Origin: Blastochloris viridis
GTDB lineage: Bacteria > Pseudomonadota > Alphaproteobacteria > Rhizobiales > Xanthobacteraceae
Direction: 5' to 3'
DNA: 64,000 nt
NCBI RefSeq assembly: GCF_001402875.1
Contig: NZ_CP012946.1
Coordinates: 3,326,001-3,390,000 of the forward strand
The notes below the pieces were generated by a model, which did not search any database, had not been told where the DNA came from, and was given only the letters and a program-made list of their open reading frames with translations. The position numbers were made by a program, and so were the translations under genes. This document shows, piece after piece, positions 23,568-34,310 of the stretch (positions are counted from its first letter, which is position 1; each line of letters opens with the position of its first letter).

Positions 23568-24551
23568 GTGTACAATCAGGATTTTCTCAAGCGACTTGAA
23601 GATCACCTGCGTGTCGCCCTGCCCCGGTGGGGTGTCGCGGAGGACGCCGACCTCAAGCTGCTCACCATCTCGGAGAACGCCACGTTTCGGGTGACGCGCG
23701 AAGGCGCGCGCGACATGGTGTTTCGCGTTCACCGGCCCGACTACCATACCCGCGACGAAATCGTGTCGGAGCTGACCTGGCTCGACGCCCTGACGCGCGA
23801 GGGCGTGGTGGCGACGCCGGGGTTGATCCCGCTCACCGACGGCAGTCTGATCGCCGACATCGACGACGGCGGCCGCACCCGCCACGTCGTCGCATTCGAG
23901 TTCGTCCCCGGCAGGGAGCCCGCGCCGGAGGACGATCTCCCGCGCTGGTTCCGCGAGCTTGGCCGCATCCACGCCACCCTGCACGACCACGCCCAGAGCT
24001 GGCAGCCGCCCTCGCGTTTCGTGCGCAAGACCTGGACCTGGGAGAGCACTGTCGGACCGTTCCCGCTGTGGGGCGACTGGCGCGCCGCCCTGGGGCTCGA
24101 ACCGACCGGACGGGCGCTGATCGAACGCACCGTCGACGCGCTCGGCCGGCGCCTCGCCCGCTGGGGCCAGAGCCCGGCGCGGTTCGGCCTGATCCATGCC
24201 GATCTGCGACTTGCCAACCTTCTGGTCGACGACGACCGCCTGGTGCTGATCGACTTCGACGACTGCGGCTTCTCGTGGTTCCTCTACGATTTCGCCGCCG
24301 CCGTCAGCTTCATCGAAACCGACCCGCAGATTCCGGAGCTGTTGAACGCGTGGTTCGAAGGCTATCGCACCGTGCGGCCGCTTACCGACGCCGACGTCGC
24401 CGAGATGCCGGCGTTCATCATGCTGCGGCGGATTCTTCTCACCGCCTGGATCGCCTCGCATTCGGAGACGCCGACCGCGGAGGCGATGGGCGTGCCCTAC
24501 ACGCACGGCACGCTCGACCTCGCCGAGACCTTCCTGTCCCGCTGCGGCTGA
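23568..24551 (+). CDS. APH/homoserine-kinase-type phosphotransferase (hydroxylysine kinase-like)
   Basis: 327 residues, GTG start behind GGAGG. The protein-kinase-like fold is shown by the Brenner motif HADLRLANLLVD (HxDxxxxN) and the metal-binding LIDFDDCG. N-terminal ATP-lobe strands include TFRVTREGARDMVFRVHRP. It resembles the SrkA/homoserine kinase/AGPHD1 branch. The class III PLP enzyme that follows (24628) matches the known pairing of hydroxylysine or ethanolamine-type kinases with phospho-lyases. I therefore infer phosphorylation of an amino alcohol, not antibiotic resistance. Confidence 0.82.
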   Translation: MYNQDFLKRLEDHLRVALPRWGVAEDADLKLLTISENATFRVTREGARDMVFRVHRPDYHTRDEIVSELTWLDALTREGVVATPGLIPLTDGSLIADIDDGGRTRHVVAFEFVPGREPAPEDDLPRWFRELGRIHATLHDHAQSWQPPSRFVRKTWTWESTVGPFPLWGDWRAALGLEPTGRALIERTVDALGRRLARWGQSPARFGLIHADLRLANLLVDDDRLVLIDFDDCGFSWFLYDFAAAVSFIETDPQIPELLNAWFEGYRTVRPLTDADVAEMPAFIMLRRILLTAWIASHSETPTAEAMGVPYTHGTLDLAETFLSRCG

Positions 24552-24627
24552 TCCCGGCGCCTTCGTCCCCGCCGCGAGCGGTGGCGGACCTTCGCAGCGG
24601 CGACCGCACGCCGCCGCCGACCTATGC

Positions 24628-25971
24628 ATGGAACACAAGAACATGGCCGACACCGCACTGCAGATTCTCGCCCTCAACGCCTTCAATCCCATGGCGTCCG
24701 CGCAGCTCTCCCGCGATGTCGCCGAGCTGGTGACGCGCCGCCAACGGAGCTTCGGGCAGGCCTCGGTGCTGTTCTATGAGGAGCCGCTGCACGTGGTGGC
24801 CGGCATCGGCACCGAACTGATCACCATCGACGGCACGCCCTATCTCGACCTCTACAACAACGTTCCCTCGGTCGGGCATTGCCACCCGCGCGTGGTGTCG
24901 GCGGTGCGGGCGCAGGTCGGGCGGCTCAATATCCACTCCCGCTATCTGTTCGACGTGGTGCACGACTACGCCGAGCAGCTGCTGGCGACCTTCCCGGCGC
25001 CGCTGACCAACGTGCTGTTCACCTGCACCGGCAGCGAGAGCAACGACCTCGCGCTGCGGCTGGCCCGGCTGGTCACCGGCGGGCTCGGCGTGGTGGTGAC
25101 CAAGACCGCCTATCACGGCAACACCACCGCGGTGACCGAGGTGTCGCCGTCGTCCTACAAGAAGGGGGCGCCGCCGGCCCACGTCCGCACCGTGCCGCCG
25201 CCGCACCGCGCCTATTACGGCGACGACATCGCCGGCGGCTTCGCCCGCGCTGTCGGCGCCGCCATCACCGCCATGGCCAATGACGGCATCCGCTTCGCGG
25301 CGCTGCTGGTGGACTCGATCTTCTCCAGCGACGGGGTGTTCGCTGACCCGCCCGGCTTCCTGGCCGAGGCGGCGGCGCTGGTGCGGGCGAAGGGCGGCCT
25401 TTTGATCGCCGACGAGGTGCAGCCCGGCTTCGGCCGCACCGGTGCCGGCCACTGGGGTTTCGCCCGCCACGGCGTGGTGCCGGACATCGTCACCATGGGC
25501 AAGCCGATGGGCAACGGCATGCCGATCGGCGGCGTGGTGACGCGGCCGGATCTTCTCGCCGACTTCGCCGAGAGCTTCGGCTACTTCAACACCTTCGGCG
25601 GCAACCCAGTGGCCTCGGCGGCGGCGCTGGCGGTGCTCAACGTGATCAAGGACGAAGACCTGATCGGCAACGCCAACCGCGTCGGCAATCACATGATGGC
25701 CTCGCTGCGCGATCTGTCGGCGCGCCACCCGGCGATCGGCGAGGTCCGCGGCGCCGGGCTCTATGTCGGCGTCGACATCGTCAATCGCGGCACCGGCCGG
25801 CCCGACCCGGCCGAGACGACGCGGCTGATCAACCGGCTGCGCGAGCGCCACATCCTGATCGGCGCCGCCGGCCCGTTCGGCGCGACGCTCAAGATCCGGC
25901 CGCCGCTGTGCCTGTCCGTCGGCGAGGTCGACCGCTTCATCGACGCCCTCGACGACAGCGCCGCAGCCTGA
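24628..25971 (+). CDS. Class III PLP-dependent aminotransferase / phospho-lyase-like enzyme
   Basis: 447 residues (an ATG at 24643 is an alternative start). Fold-type I class III motifs: YLDLYNNVPSVGHCHPRVV, TGSESNDLALRLAR (phosphate-binding), the LLIADEVQPGFGRTG Asp segment, and the PLP Lys at residue 292 in MGKPMGNGMPIGGV. The YLDxYNNVxxVGHxHP and GKPxGNGxP forms are characteristic of ethanolamine-phosphate / 5-phosphohydroxylysine phospho-lyases (AGXT2L type) and alanine-glyoxylate aminotransferase 2 relatives. Directly after the kinase gene, a phospho-lyase role (eliminating phosphate and ammonia) is more likely than simple transamination. Confidence 0.82.
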   Translation: MEHKNMADTALQILALNAFNPMASAQLSRDVAELVTRRQRSFGQASVLFYEEPLHVVAGIGTELITIDGTPYLDLYNNVPSVGHCHPRVVSAVRAQVGRLNIHSRYLFDVVHDYAEQLLATFPAPLTNVLFTCTGSESNDLALRLARLVTGGLGVVVTKTAYHGNTTAVTEVSPSSYKKGAPPAHVRTVPPPHRAYYGDDIAGGFARAVGAAITAMANDGIRFAALLVDSIFSSDGVFADPPGFLAEAAALVRAKGGLLIADEVQPGFGRTGAGHWGFARHGVVPDIVTMGKPMGNGMPIGGVVTRPDLLADFAESFGYFNTFGGNPVASAAALAVLNVIKDEDLIGNANRVGNHMMASLRDLSARHPAIGEVRGAGLYVGVDIVNRGTGRPDPAETTRLINRLRERHILIGAAGPFGATLKIRPPLCLSVGEVDRFIDALDDSAAA

Positions 25972-26003
25972 GCCGTCGGCGCCAGACCGGCCAGGCCGGG
26001 CGG

Positions 26004-26987
26004 TCAGCCGATCTCGACCACCACCCGGCCGCGCACCTGACCTTGCAGGATGGCGCGGCCGACCGCCTCGACCTCGGCGAGCGCGACGGTGCGGGTCATC
26101 GCCTTGAGCTTTGCACGGTCGAGGTCGGCGGCAAGGCGCGCCCACGCCTCCCGCCGCCGCGGCGGCGGGCACATCACCGAATCGATGCCGAGCAGCGACA
26201 CCGACCGCAGGATGAACGGCGCGACCGAGGCCGGCAGGTCCATGCCGGCGGCGAGTCCGCACGCCGCCACCGCGCCGCCATAGCGGATCATCGACAGCAG
26301 ATTGGCAAGCGGGGCCGAACCGACGCTGTCGACGCCAGCGGCCCATCGTTCCTTGGCCAGAGGCCGCGGTCTTACCGCCAGCTCGGCGCGGTCGATCACT
26401 TCGGACGCGCCAAGCTCCTTGAGATAGTCGGCCTCCGCCGGCCGGCCGGTGGCGGCCACCACCTGCCAGCCGAGCTTGGCGAGCAGCGCCACCGCCACCG
26501 AGCCGACGCCGCCGGCGGCGCCGGTCACGATCGCCTGGCCGCGGTCCGGGGTCAGGCCATGGCGCTCCAGCGCCATCACGCTCAGCATCGCGGTGAAGCC
26601 GGCGGTGCCGATCGCCATCGCCTCGGCCGGGCCCATGCCCTCGGGCAGCCGCACCAGCCAATCGCCCTTGACGCGGGCCTTCTCGGCATAGCCGCCAAGG
26701 TGGGTCTCCCCCAGCCCCCAGCCGTTCAGCACCACCTTGTCGCCCGCCGTCCAGCCGGGGTGGGAGGAGCGTTCGACCACGCCGGCGAAGTCGATGCCGG
26801 GGATCATCGGCCAGCGCCGCACCACCGGCGCCTTGCCGGTCAAAGCGAGGCCGTCCTTGTAGTTCACGGTGGAGTGGCTGACGCGGACGGTGACGTCGCC
26901 CTCCATCAGTTCGGCCTCGTCGAAATCAACCAGCGCCACGGTCTGCCCGCCCTCGGCCTGATCCACCCGCATCGCCTTGAACGTCAT
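26004..26987 (-). CDS. acuI: Acrylyl-CoA reductase-like MDR oxidoreductase (AcuI/YhdH family)
   Basis: 327 residues, medium-chain dehydrogenase without zinc ligands. Diagnostic stretches: STVNYKDGLALTGK, PMIPGIDFAGVV, NGWGLGETHLGGYAEKARVK, IGTAGFTAMLSVMALE and the NADPH-binding TGAAGGVGSVAV. The C-terminus has LLGIDSVMCPP, typical of YhdH/AcuI. AcuI reduces acryloyl-CoA to propionyl-CoA with NADPH. The MFS carrier gene lies 33 bp upstream on the same strand, so carrier and enzyme may handle one short-chain acid pathway. Confidence 0.88.
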   Translation of the reverse strand: MTFKAMRVDQAEGGQTVALVDFDEAELMEGDVTVRVSHSTVNYKDGLALTGKAPVVRRWPMIPGIDFAGVVERSSHPGWTAGDKVVLNGWGLGETHLGGYAEKARVKGDWLVRLPEGMGPAEAMAIGTAGFTAMLSVMALERHGLTPDRGQAIVTGAAGGVGSVAVALLAKLGWQVVAATGRPAEADYLKELGASEVIDRAELAVRPRPLAKERWAAGVDSVGSAPLANLLSMIRYGGAVAACGLAAGMDLPASVAPFILRSVSLLGIDSVMCPPPRRREAWARLAADLDRAKLKAMTRTVALAEVEAVGRAILQGQVRGRVVVEIG

Positions 26988-27020
26988 GTCTTCCCCCTGG
27001 CTGTTGTTGTCTGCGGAAAC

Positions 27021-28292
27021 TCAAGCCGGCGACGACGCAAGGCGCGCCGCCGGCCGCTCCACCGGCTTTTCCTGGATCGGCAGATGCACCAGCGCGGCGA
27101 ACAGGCCGAGCGCGACGCCGAGCCACCACACCACGTCGTAGCTGCCGGTGGAGTCGTAGAGCACCCCAGCCAGCCACACCCCGAGGAACGAGCCGATCTG
27201 GTGCGACAGGAACACGAGCCCGAACAGCATCGCCATCCAGCGCGGGCCGAACATCACCAAGACGAGGCCGGAGGTCGGCGGCACGGTGGACAGCCACAGC
27301 AGGCCGATGCCGGCGCCGAAGGCGAGCGCGGTCCAGGGCGTCAGCGGCAGCAGCACGAAGCCGACGATCAGCGCGGCGCGGGCCAGGTAGATCGCCGACA
27401 GCAGGTAGGGCTTGGAGACCTTGCCGCTCCAATAGCCGGCGAGCAGTGAGCCGGCGAGGTTGAACAGGCCGATCAGCGCCATCACCCAGCCCCCAACCGC
27501 GTTCGAGATGCCGTGGTCGACCAGGTATTTCGGCAGGTGGATGGTGATGAAGGCGAGGTGGAAGCCGCACACGAAGAAGCCGGCCATCAGCAGCATGTAG
27601 GAGCGGTGGGCGAGCGCCTCGGTCAATGCGTGCGTCAGGCTCTGCGACGCGGTCTCGGCGTCCGGCCGGGGCGGATCAGCCGGCGGCGTCATCAGCACGA
27701 CCGATAGCGGCAGCACGATCAGCATCGCCGCGCCGAACACCATCAAGGTGGCGTCCCAGCCGATGGCTGCCTTCAGGTACACCGCCAGCGGCGCGTAGAG
27801 GAACTGGCCGAACGAGCCCGCCGCCGAGCCGGCCCCCAGCGCCATCGGCCGCCACGACAGCGGCAGCAGCTTGCCGAATGCCGCCAGCACCAGATTGAAC
27901 GAGCAGCCCGCGAGGCCGAACCCGATCAGGACGCCGGCCGAGAGGTGGAGCGAGGTCGGGTCGGCAGCGTTCGCCATCCAGACCAGCCCGGCGGCGTAAA
28001 GCACCGCGCCGACCACCAGCACCTTGGCGAGGCCGTAGCGGTCGGCAATGGCACCGGCGACCGGCTGGCCGATGCCCCACAGGATGTTCTGAAGGGCGGC
28101 GGAGAACGAGAAGATCGCCAGCGCCCAGCTGCGGTCGACCGACATCTCGTTGGTGAAGAAGCCCATCGCCGAGCGCGGGCCGAACGACACCATGGCGATC
28201 AGGCAGCCGGCGAGCACGATCATCGCCGGCGTTCGCCAGCGCGTCGGGACGGCAGCAGGCGGTGCGGAACGCGCGGCGGGGGGCGCGGACAT
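27021..28292 (-). CDS. MFS transporter (OxlT/monocarboxylate-type)
   Basis: 423 residues, 12 predicted transmembrane helices with a cytoplasmic central loop (VVLMTPPADPPRPDAETAS). It resembles the OFA/monocarboxylate branch of MFS: PRSAMGFFTNEMSVDRSWAL, GQPVAGAIADRYG, VCGFHLAFITIHLPKYLVDHG. Probably carries a small organic acid. Upstream of the acuI-like gene and likely co-transcribed with it. Confidence 0.87.
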   Translation of the reverse strand: MSAPPAARSAPPAAVPTRWRTPAMIVLAGCLIAMVSFGPRSAMGFFTNEMSVDRSWALAIFSFSAALQNILWGIGQPVAGAIADRYGLAKVLVVGAVLYAAGLVWMANAADPTSLHLSAGVLIGFGLAGCSFNLVLAAFGKLLPLSWRPMALGAGSAAGSFGQFLYAPLAVYLKAAIGWDATLMVFGAAMLIVLPLSVVLMTPPADPPRPDAETASQSLTHALTEALAHRSYMLLMAGFFVCGFHLAFITIHLPKYLVDHGISNAVGGWVMALIGLFNLAGSLLAGYWSGKVSKPYLLSAIYLARAALIVGFVLLPLTPWTALAFGAGIGLLWLSTVPPTSGLVLVMFGPRWMAMLFGLVFLSHQIGSFLGVWLAGVLYDSTGSYDVVWWLGVALGLFAALVHLPIQEKPVERPAARLASSPA

Positions 28293-28598
28293 TCAGACAC
28301 TCCGGAAATCGAGCGCAAAACCAACCATGCCGCGCCGCCCGGCGCAATGCGCCCGCCGGCATGAGGGCGTCGCGCCACCGCGGGGGATGCCGGTGCGATG
28401 TGGATGGCCCCACGTGCGACGAAGCGCGCCCGCGGGCGTCAGCGCGGCGAAGCGCCGCCGCCCGCAGCGCTCGCAGCGCATTGGTTTCGAGTGGTTTTTT
28501 CGACAGCCGCCGACAGTTCCCCGCCAGCGGCATGGCCGCCTGTTACGGAACGATGAAATATCCGGCTTCTCATTTTTGTGACGATCGGTTATAAAAGA

Positions 28599-28617
28599 TG
28601 TGCTCGGATTGAGAATA
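28599..28617. promoter_or_regulatory. Upstream, imperfect copy of the nad operator-like repeat
   Basis: TGTGCTC-GGATT-GAGAATA matches the 7-5-7 pattern of the site at 28773 with three changed arm positions among 14. Both copies are followed by AAGGG. It lies next to a TATAAAA sequence. Confidence 0.45.
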
Positions 28618-28772
28618 AGGGTGCTCGGTTCGACGTGCCGGCGGATCAGCTTTCGCTGAGGGGCCTTTCTTTGGTCCTTTGACACGCCGTCGGCTTCCTG
28701 TGTGGCCGGCCTGTTTGTTAACCCGTCAGCAAATGGGGAAACCGGCTTTAACGGGGAATGTCGCAACCTATA

Positions 28773-28791
28773 TATGCTCAGTCGGAGCATA
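28773..28791. promoter_or_regulatory. Operator-like perfect inverted repeat before nadA
   Basis: TATGCTC-AGTCG-GAGCATA, perfect 7-bp arms, 19 bp before the nadA ATG and overlapping the leader. Alphaproteobacterial nad genes are reported to be controlled by the repressor NadQ; that this is its site is inference, since the regulator is not in the window. Confidence 0.6.
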
Positions 28792-28809
28792 AGGGACAGA
28801 GGAACTGCG

Positions 28810-29898
28810 ATGGCCGCTCTTCATTCCGCCGCTGCGTTGCATCCGGTGCCGGCCGAGTTTCCGGGTTCCGTTCGCACGCTGAAATTTCCCCCGGTGGTGG
28901 TGCCGGACCTGACCTGGACGCCTGAGGTCGAGCGCGAGACCCGCCACCTTTATGACAAGGTGGCGCGGGTCATTCCGCCGGTGGAGTGGCCGTTCTTCGC
29001 ACCCTATGTCCGCGCCATCAACGAGCTGAAGCGCCAGCGCAACGCGGTGATTTTGGCGCACAATTATCAGACTCCTGAAATCTACAACTGCGTTGCCGAC
29101 GTGGTGGGCGACTCCCTCCAGCTCGCCCGCGAGGCCGCGCGCGCCGACGCCGAGGTCATCGTGCAGTGCGGCGTGCACTTCATGGCCGAGACGTCGAAGA
29201 TCCTGAGCCCGGACAAGACGGTGCTGATCCCGGACAGCCGTGCCGGCTGCTCGCTGGCGTCCTCCATCACCGGCGCCGACGTCCGGGCGCTGCGCGGCGC
29301 CTATCCCGGCGTGCCGATCGTCGCCTACGTCAACACCTCGGCCGACGTGAAGGCGGAGGTCGATATCTGCTGCACCTCCTCCAATGCCATCCAGGTGGTG
29401 GAAAGCCTCGGCGTGCCGAAGGTGATCATGGTTCCGGACCAGTTCCTGGCCAGCTTCGTCGCCGCCCGCACCTCGGTCGAGATCATTTCGTGGCACGGCG
29501 CCTGCGAGGTCCATGAGCGCTTCACCGGCGAGGAGATGCGGCGCTTCCGGCTCGATGACCCCTCGGTGCGCATCATCGCCCATCCCGAGTGTCCGCCGGA
29601 GGTGATCGCCGAAAGCGATTTCGCCGGCTCCACCGCGGCGATGATCGACTGGGTCAAGACCAACAAGCCCGGCCGGGTGGTGCTGGTCACCGAGTGCTCG
29701 ATGGCTGACAACGTGATGACGGAGAACCCGGACGTCGAGTTCGTGCGGCCGTGCAATCTCTGCCCGCACATGAAGCGCATCACGCTGCCGAAGATTCTCG
29801 ACAGCCTCGTCCACATGACCGAGGAGGTCGTGGTCGACCCCGACGTCGCGGCACGCGCCCGGCGCTCCGTCGAACGGATGATCGCCCTGAGGAAGTAA
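28810..29898 (+). CDS. nadA: Quinolinate synthase
   Basis: 362 residues. It condenses iminoaspartate with dihydroxyacetone phosphate to quinolinate using a [4Fe-4S] cluster. Visible signatures: [57 protein letters not shown] and the C-terminal [11 protein letters not shown]; the three cluster Cys lie in CGVHF, ECP/CTSS and CPHMK regions. ATG at 28810 starts just after the operator-like repeat; a longer frame from 28702 runs through it and is rejected. First gene of nadABC. Confidence 0.97.
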   Translation: MAALHSAAALHPVPAEFPGSVRTLKFPPVVVPDLTWTPEVERETRHLYDKVARVIPPVEWPFFAPYVRAINELKRQRNAVILAHNYQTPEIYNCVADVVGDSLQLAREAARADAEVIVQCGVHFMAETSKILSPDKTVLIPDSRAGCSLASSITGADVRALRGAYPGVPIVAYVNTSADVKAEVDICCTSSNAIQVVESLGVPKVIMVPDQFLASFVAARTSVEIISWHGACEVHERFTGEEMRRFRLDDPSVRIIAHPECPPEVIAESDFAGSTAAMIDWVKTNKPGRVVLVTECSMADNVMTENPDVEFVRPCNLCPHMKRITLPKILDSLVHMTEEVVVDPDVAARARRSVERMIALRK

Positions 29899-29954
29899 CC
29901 CCGGCCACCTTTCGGCCGGGCTCTTCTCCCGGCGCCGGGAGAGGAAGAGTTGAA

Positions 29955-31577
29955 ATGCCCGAACAAGCCAACACCGCCCCCAAGCTCGCCCCCGCCTCGT
30001 GGGGCGGTATCGACGACGTCGTCATTGTCGGCGGCGGGCTGGCGGGTCTGTTCTGCGCGCTGAAGCTGGCGCCGCGCCCGGTTACCATCGTCACCGCCGC
30101 GCCGCTGGGCGAAGGCGCGTCCTCGGCCTGGGCGCAAGGCGGCATTGCCGCCGCGCTCGGCGAGGGTGACACCCCGGAGGCCCACCTCGCCGACACCATC
30201 GCCGCTGGCGCTGGCATCGTCGACGTGCGCATGGCCGAGCTGATGGCGCGCGAGGCCGATGGCCGCATCCGCGACCTCCTCCGCTACGGCGTGCCGTTCG
30301 ACCGCGACCTCGAAGGCCGGCTGGCACTGTCGCGCGAGGCCGCGCACTCGGCGCGGCGTATCGTGCGGGTGCGCGGCGACCGCGCCGGCGCCGCCATCAT
30401 GGCGGCGCTGGTCGCGACCGTGCGCAACACCCCCTCGATCCGGGTGCTGGAGAACTACGTCGCCGAAGACCTGGTGCACGAGGGCCGTTTCGTCGCCGGC
30501 CTGGTGGCGCGCCCGGCCAAGGGCCGCGCCGCGGTGCCGGTGATCCTGCCGGCGCGGGCGGTGGTGCTGGCCTCCGGCGGCATCGGCCACCTCTACGCCG
30601 TCACCACCAATCCGGTGCAGGCCTGCGGCGGCGGCCTGGCCATGGCCGCACACGCCGGCGTGGTGATCGCCGACCCCGAATTCGTGCAGTTCCACCCCAC
30701 CGCCATCGCCATCGGGTTCGACCCGGCGCCGCTCGCCACCGAAGCGCTGCGCGGCGAGGGCGCGGTGCTGATCGACAAGGACGGCCACCGCTTCATGGAG
30801 GGCATCCACCCCGCGGCAGAACTGGCGCCGCGCGATGTGGTGGCCCGCGGGGTGTTCGCCTCGATCGCGAGCGGCAAGGGCGCCTTCCTCGACGCCCGCA
30901 AGGCCGTCGGCGCGGCGTTCCCCGACAAGTTCCCGACCGTTTATGAGGCCTGCCGCGACGCCGGGCTCGACCCGGTCAGCCAGCCGATCCCGATCGCGCC
31001 GGCCGCGCACTACCACATGGGCGGCATCCTCACCGACGCCAACGGCCGCACCTCGCTCGACGGGCTGTGGGCGGCAGGCGAGGTCGCCTCGACCGGCGCC
31101 CACGGCGCCAACCGCCTCGCCTCCAACTCGCTGCTCGAAGCGGTGGTGTTCTCCGCCCGCATCGCCGAGGACATCCAGGGCCTCTTGCCGGTGTCGAACC
31201 GGCTGCCGCTGCGCGCCGCGAGCGGCCAGCTCATGCTGGCAGCGCCCTCGGGCCAGGAATCGGAGCCGGTGACACGGCTGCGCAAGGTGATGGCGGCCGA
31301 CGTCGGCGTGGTGCGCGACCAGGCCGGGCTCGAGCACGCGCTGGTGGTGGCGCGCGAACTGCTCGGCCAGGCCCGCACTGCGCGGCTCAATGCCATGGCG
31401 ACGACCGCGCTGCTGATCGCCGCCGGCGCGCTGACGCGCACCGAGAGCCGCGGCGCCCATTTCCGCTCCGACTTCCCGGCGGCGGACCCCGCCCAGGCCC
31501 AGCGCACCTTCATCACCCTCGCCGAGGCCAAGGCGCTGGCCGATTCCATCGCGGCCAAGGCCGGCGTCGCGGCGTGA
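29955..31577 (+). CDS. nadB: L-aspartate oxidase
   Basis: 540 residues. FAD-binding [16 protein letters not shown], substrate region [45 protein letters not shown] and the active-site region [35 protein letters not shown]. It oxidises L-aspartate to iminoaspartate, the NadA substrate. ATG at 29955, 56 bp after nadA. Confidence 0.97.
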   Translation: MPEQANTAPKLAPASWGGIDDVVIVGGGLAGLFCALKLAPRPVTIVTAAPLGEGASSAWAQGGIAAALGEGDTPEAHLADTIAAGAGIVDVRMAELMAREADGRIRDLLRYGVPFDRDLEGRLALSREAAHSARRIVRVRGDRAGAAIMAALVATVRNTPSIRVLENYVAEDLVHEGRFVAGLVARPAKGRAAVPVILPARAVVLASGGIGHLYAVTTNPVQACGGGLAMAAHAGVVIADPEFVQFHPTAIAIGFDPAPLATEALRGEGAVLIDKDGHRFMEGIHPAAELAPRDVVARGVFASIASGKGAFLDARKAVGAAFPDKFPTVYEACRDAGLDPVSQPIPIAPAAHYHMGGILTDANGRTSLDGLWAAGEVASTGAHGANRLASNSLLEAVVFSARIAEDIQGLLPVSNRLPLRAASGQLMLAAPSGQESEPVTRLRKVMAADVGVVRDQAGLEHALVVARELLGQARTARLNAMATTALLIAAGALTRTESRGAHFRSDFPAADPAQAQRTFITLAEAKALADSIAAKAGVAA

Positions 31578-31611
31578 TCGCACGTCGCGTCATGGCACCA
31601 AACCACGCCCT

Positions 31612-31653
31612 GTCGTCCCCGGCGAGCACCGCGAAGCGGTGCGAGGGGACGAC
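31612..31653. repeat. REP-like hairpin between nadB and nadC
   Basis: Outer arms GTCGTCCCC/GGGGACGAC (9 bp) and inner arms GCACCGC/GCGGTGC form a near-continuous hairpin within the 103-bp nadB-nadC gap. Similar GTCGTCCCCGGCGAGC palindromes are common in Rhizobiales. It could tune nadC expression relative to nadAB. Confidence 0.6.
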
Positions 31654-31680
31654 CGCGCAGCCTTTGATTTGGATTCATCC

Positions 31681-32547
31681 ATGACCCCGCTCGCGCCGAA
31701 CGCCTTCCTGTCGCCGCTCGCCATTGAGGACGCGGTGCGCCGCGCCTTGGATGAGGATCTCGGCCGCGCCGGCGACATCACCTCGACCGCCACCATTCCG
31801 GCCGGCACCCTGGCGCGCGCCGCGTTCGTGGCGCGCAAGGCCGGCATCGTCTGCGGCCTGGCGCTCGCGGACATGGCGTTCCGGCTGATCGACCCGGCGG
31901 TGCGGTTTGACGCCAAGGTCGCCGACGGCGACCGCATCGCGCCGGGCAACGTGCTGGCCACCGTCGAGGGCGAGGCGCGGGCGGTGCTGGCGGGCGAGCG
32001 CGTCGCGCTCAATTTCCTCGGCCACCTGTCCGGCGTTGCCTCCGCCACCGCCGCCTATGCCGACCGCATCAAGCACACCCGCGCCAAGATCACCTGCACG
32101 CGGAAAACCACGCCGGGGCTGCGGGCCTTGGAGAAGTACGCCGTCAAATGCGGCGGCGGCTCCAACCACCGCTTCGGCCTCGATGATGCTGTGCTGATCA
32201 AGGACAACCACATCGCGGTGGCGGGTGGCGTGACCGCGGTGCTGGCGCGGGCGCGCGCCGCGGTCGGCCATCTCGTGCGCATCGAGATCGAGGTCGACAC
32301 GATGGATCAGCTCAAAGAGGTGCTCAAGGCCGGGGGCGCCGACGTGGTGCTGCTCGACAACATGCCGCCAGCGGTGCTGCGGCAGGCGGTCGAACTGGTC
32401 GGCGGGCGGCTGGTGACGGAAGCCTCGGGCGGCATCAACCTCGAGACGGTGGCTTTGGTGGCCGAAACCGGGGTCGACTTCATCTCATCCGGCGCCCTCA
32501 CCCACTCGGTGACCACGCTCGACATCGGCCTCGACATCGCGCTGTGA
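31681..32547 (+). CDS. nadC: Nicotinate-nucleotide pyrophosphorylase (quinolinate phosphoribosyltransferase)
   Basis: 288 residues. Motifs: [85 protein letters not shown] and [11 protein letters not shown]. Converts quinolinate and PRPP to nicotinate mononucleotide, completing the nadABC pathway. Convergent with ilvC. Confidence 0.97.
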   Translation: MTPLAPNAFLSPLAIEDAVRRALDEDLGRAGDITSTATIPAGTLARAAFVARKAGIVCGLALADMAFRLIDPAVRFDAKVADGDRIAPGNVLATVEGEARAVLAGERVALNFLGHLSGVASATAAYADRIKHTRAKITCTRKTTPGLRALEKYAVKCGGGSNHRFGLDDAVLIKDNHIAVAGGVTAVLARARAAVGHLVRIEIEVDTMDQLKEVLKAGGADVVLLDNMPPAVLRQAVELVGGRLVTEASGGINLETVALVAETGVDFISSGALTHSVTTLDIGLDIAL

Positions 32548-32723
32548 AACGAAGTCCGGCTGATCCGCCGGGACCCGTGTCCAGGCAATACCCGAGGCCC
32601 TGACGGCTGCCCTTTCCGGCCTCATGGTGACGAGGCTGCCACCGGGTCGCGCCGTAGGCGCGCCCGATGCCAGGCTCCGCAGCCGTCTCGAACCATGGGG
32701 CCGAGGGCCGCCGTCAACGTCGA

Positions 32724-32767
32724 CTCATCCTTCGAGACGCGGTCTTGCGACCGCTCCTCAGGATGAG
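32724..32767. repeat. Rhizobiales intergenic palindrome between nadC and ilvC
   Basis: CTCATCC...GGATGAG outer arms around an inner hairpin GCGGTC TTGC GACCGC. The CATCCTTCGAGACG...CTCAGGATGAG form is a familiar dispersed repeat of Rhizobiales. It lies in the 390-bp gap between convergent genes; nothing else was recognised in that gap. Confidence 0.65.
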
Positions 32768-32937
32768 GCGAGCTGGAGTCGGCGAAAGGTCAAGCTCAAA
32801 GACCGCCGACATAAATCCCGATCCGCCCCGCCATCCAAACGAAATCGCCGGGACCGGCTGGGACGCGACCTGCGAGGGTCGCGGCGCGGCTGGTGCCCGG
32901 CGATGACGATGGTCAGGGCTGAAGTGGCGATGCTCGC

Positions 32938-34062
<1,125 letters not shown>

Positions 34063-34124
34063 TCAAATGCTCATCGACGCCGGGCGGCGGCCGCGCCGGC
34101 TGCTGAACTCGTAAACCCCTCTAA

Positions 34125-34246
34125 GACCGTTTGGAAACCCCGACCGAGCTGCGCCGGAGCTGATTTCAGCCGTGCCGGCAGGAGCCTCGAACACGCAACC
34201 AGGAAGTCCGGTCGGGATCGGCCTTCGTCCAAGCTTCCAAACGGTC
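34125..34246. mobile_element. Candidate 122-bp MITE-like element between ilvH and ilvC
   Basis: Inverted ends GACCGTTTGGAA (34125-34136) and TTCCAAACGGTC (34235-34246) are perfect over 12 bp and are flanked by a 5-bp direct repeat TCTAA (34120-34124, 34247-34251). No coding capacity. Either a miniature transposon or a simple long-range palindrome; the direct repeat favours the former. Confidence 0.5.
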
Positions 34247-34310
34247 TCTAAGTGATCGCTGGCCTTGACGCAAACGAAGAAACGGCGGTCTGGCCGGACC
34301 GCCGTCCCGA

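Larger units (their letters stand above)
28293..28809. other. 517-bp divergent intergenic region (MFS / nadA)
   Basis: No gene seen. It contains the two operator-like inverted repeats listed separately and an AT-rich stretch near 28570-28600 (TTTTTGTGACGATCGGTTATAAAA) that could hold a promoter for the nad operon. Confidence 0.5.

Noticed and set aside
23568..24551. Aminoglycoside resistance kinase
   Set aside because: Only the general APH fold is shared. Context with a phospho-lyase-like PLP enzyme and an amine-type importer fits a metabolic kinase better.
28702..28809. Longer N-terminus for nadA starting at 28702
   Set aside because: It would run through the operator-like inverted repeat and has no family similarity; the ATG at 28810 gives the normal length.
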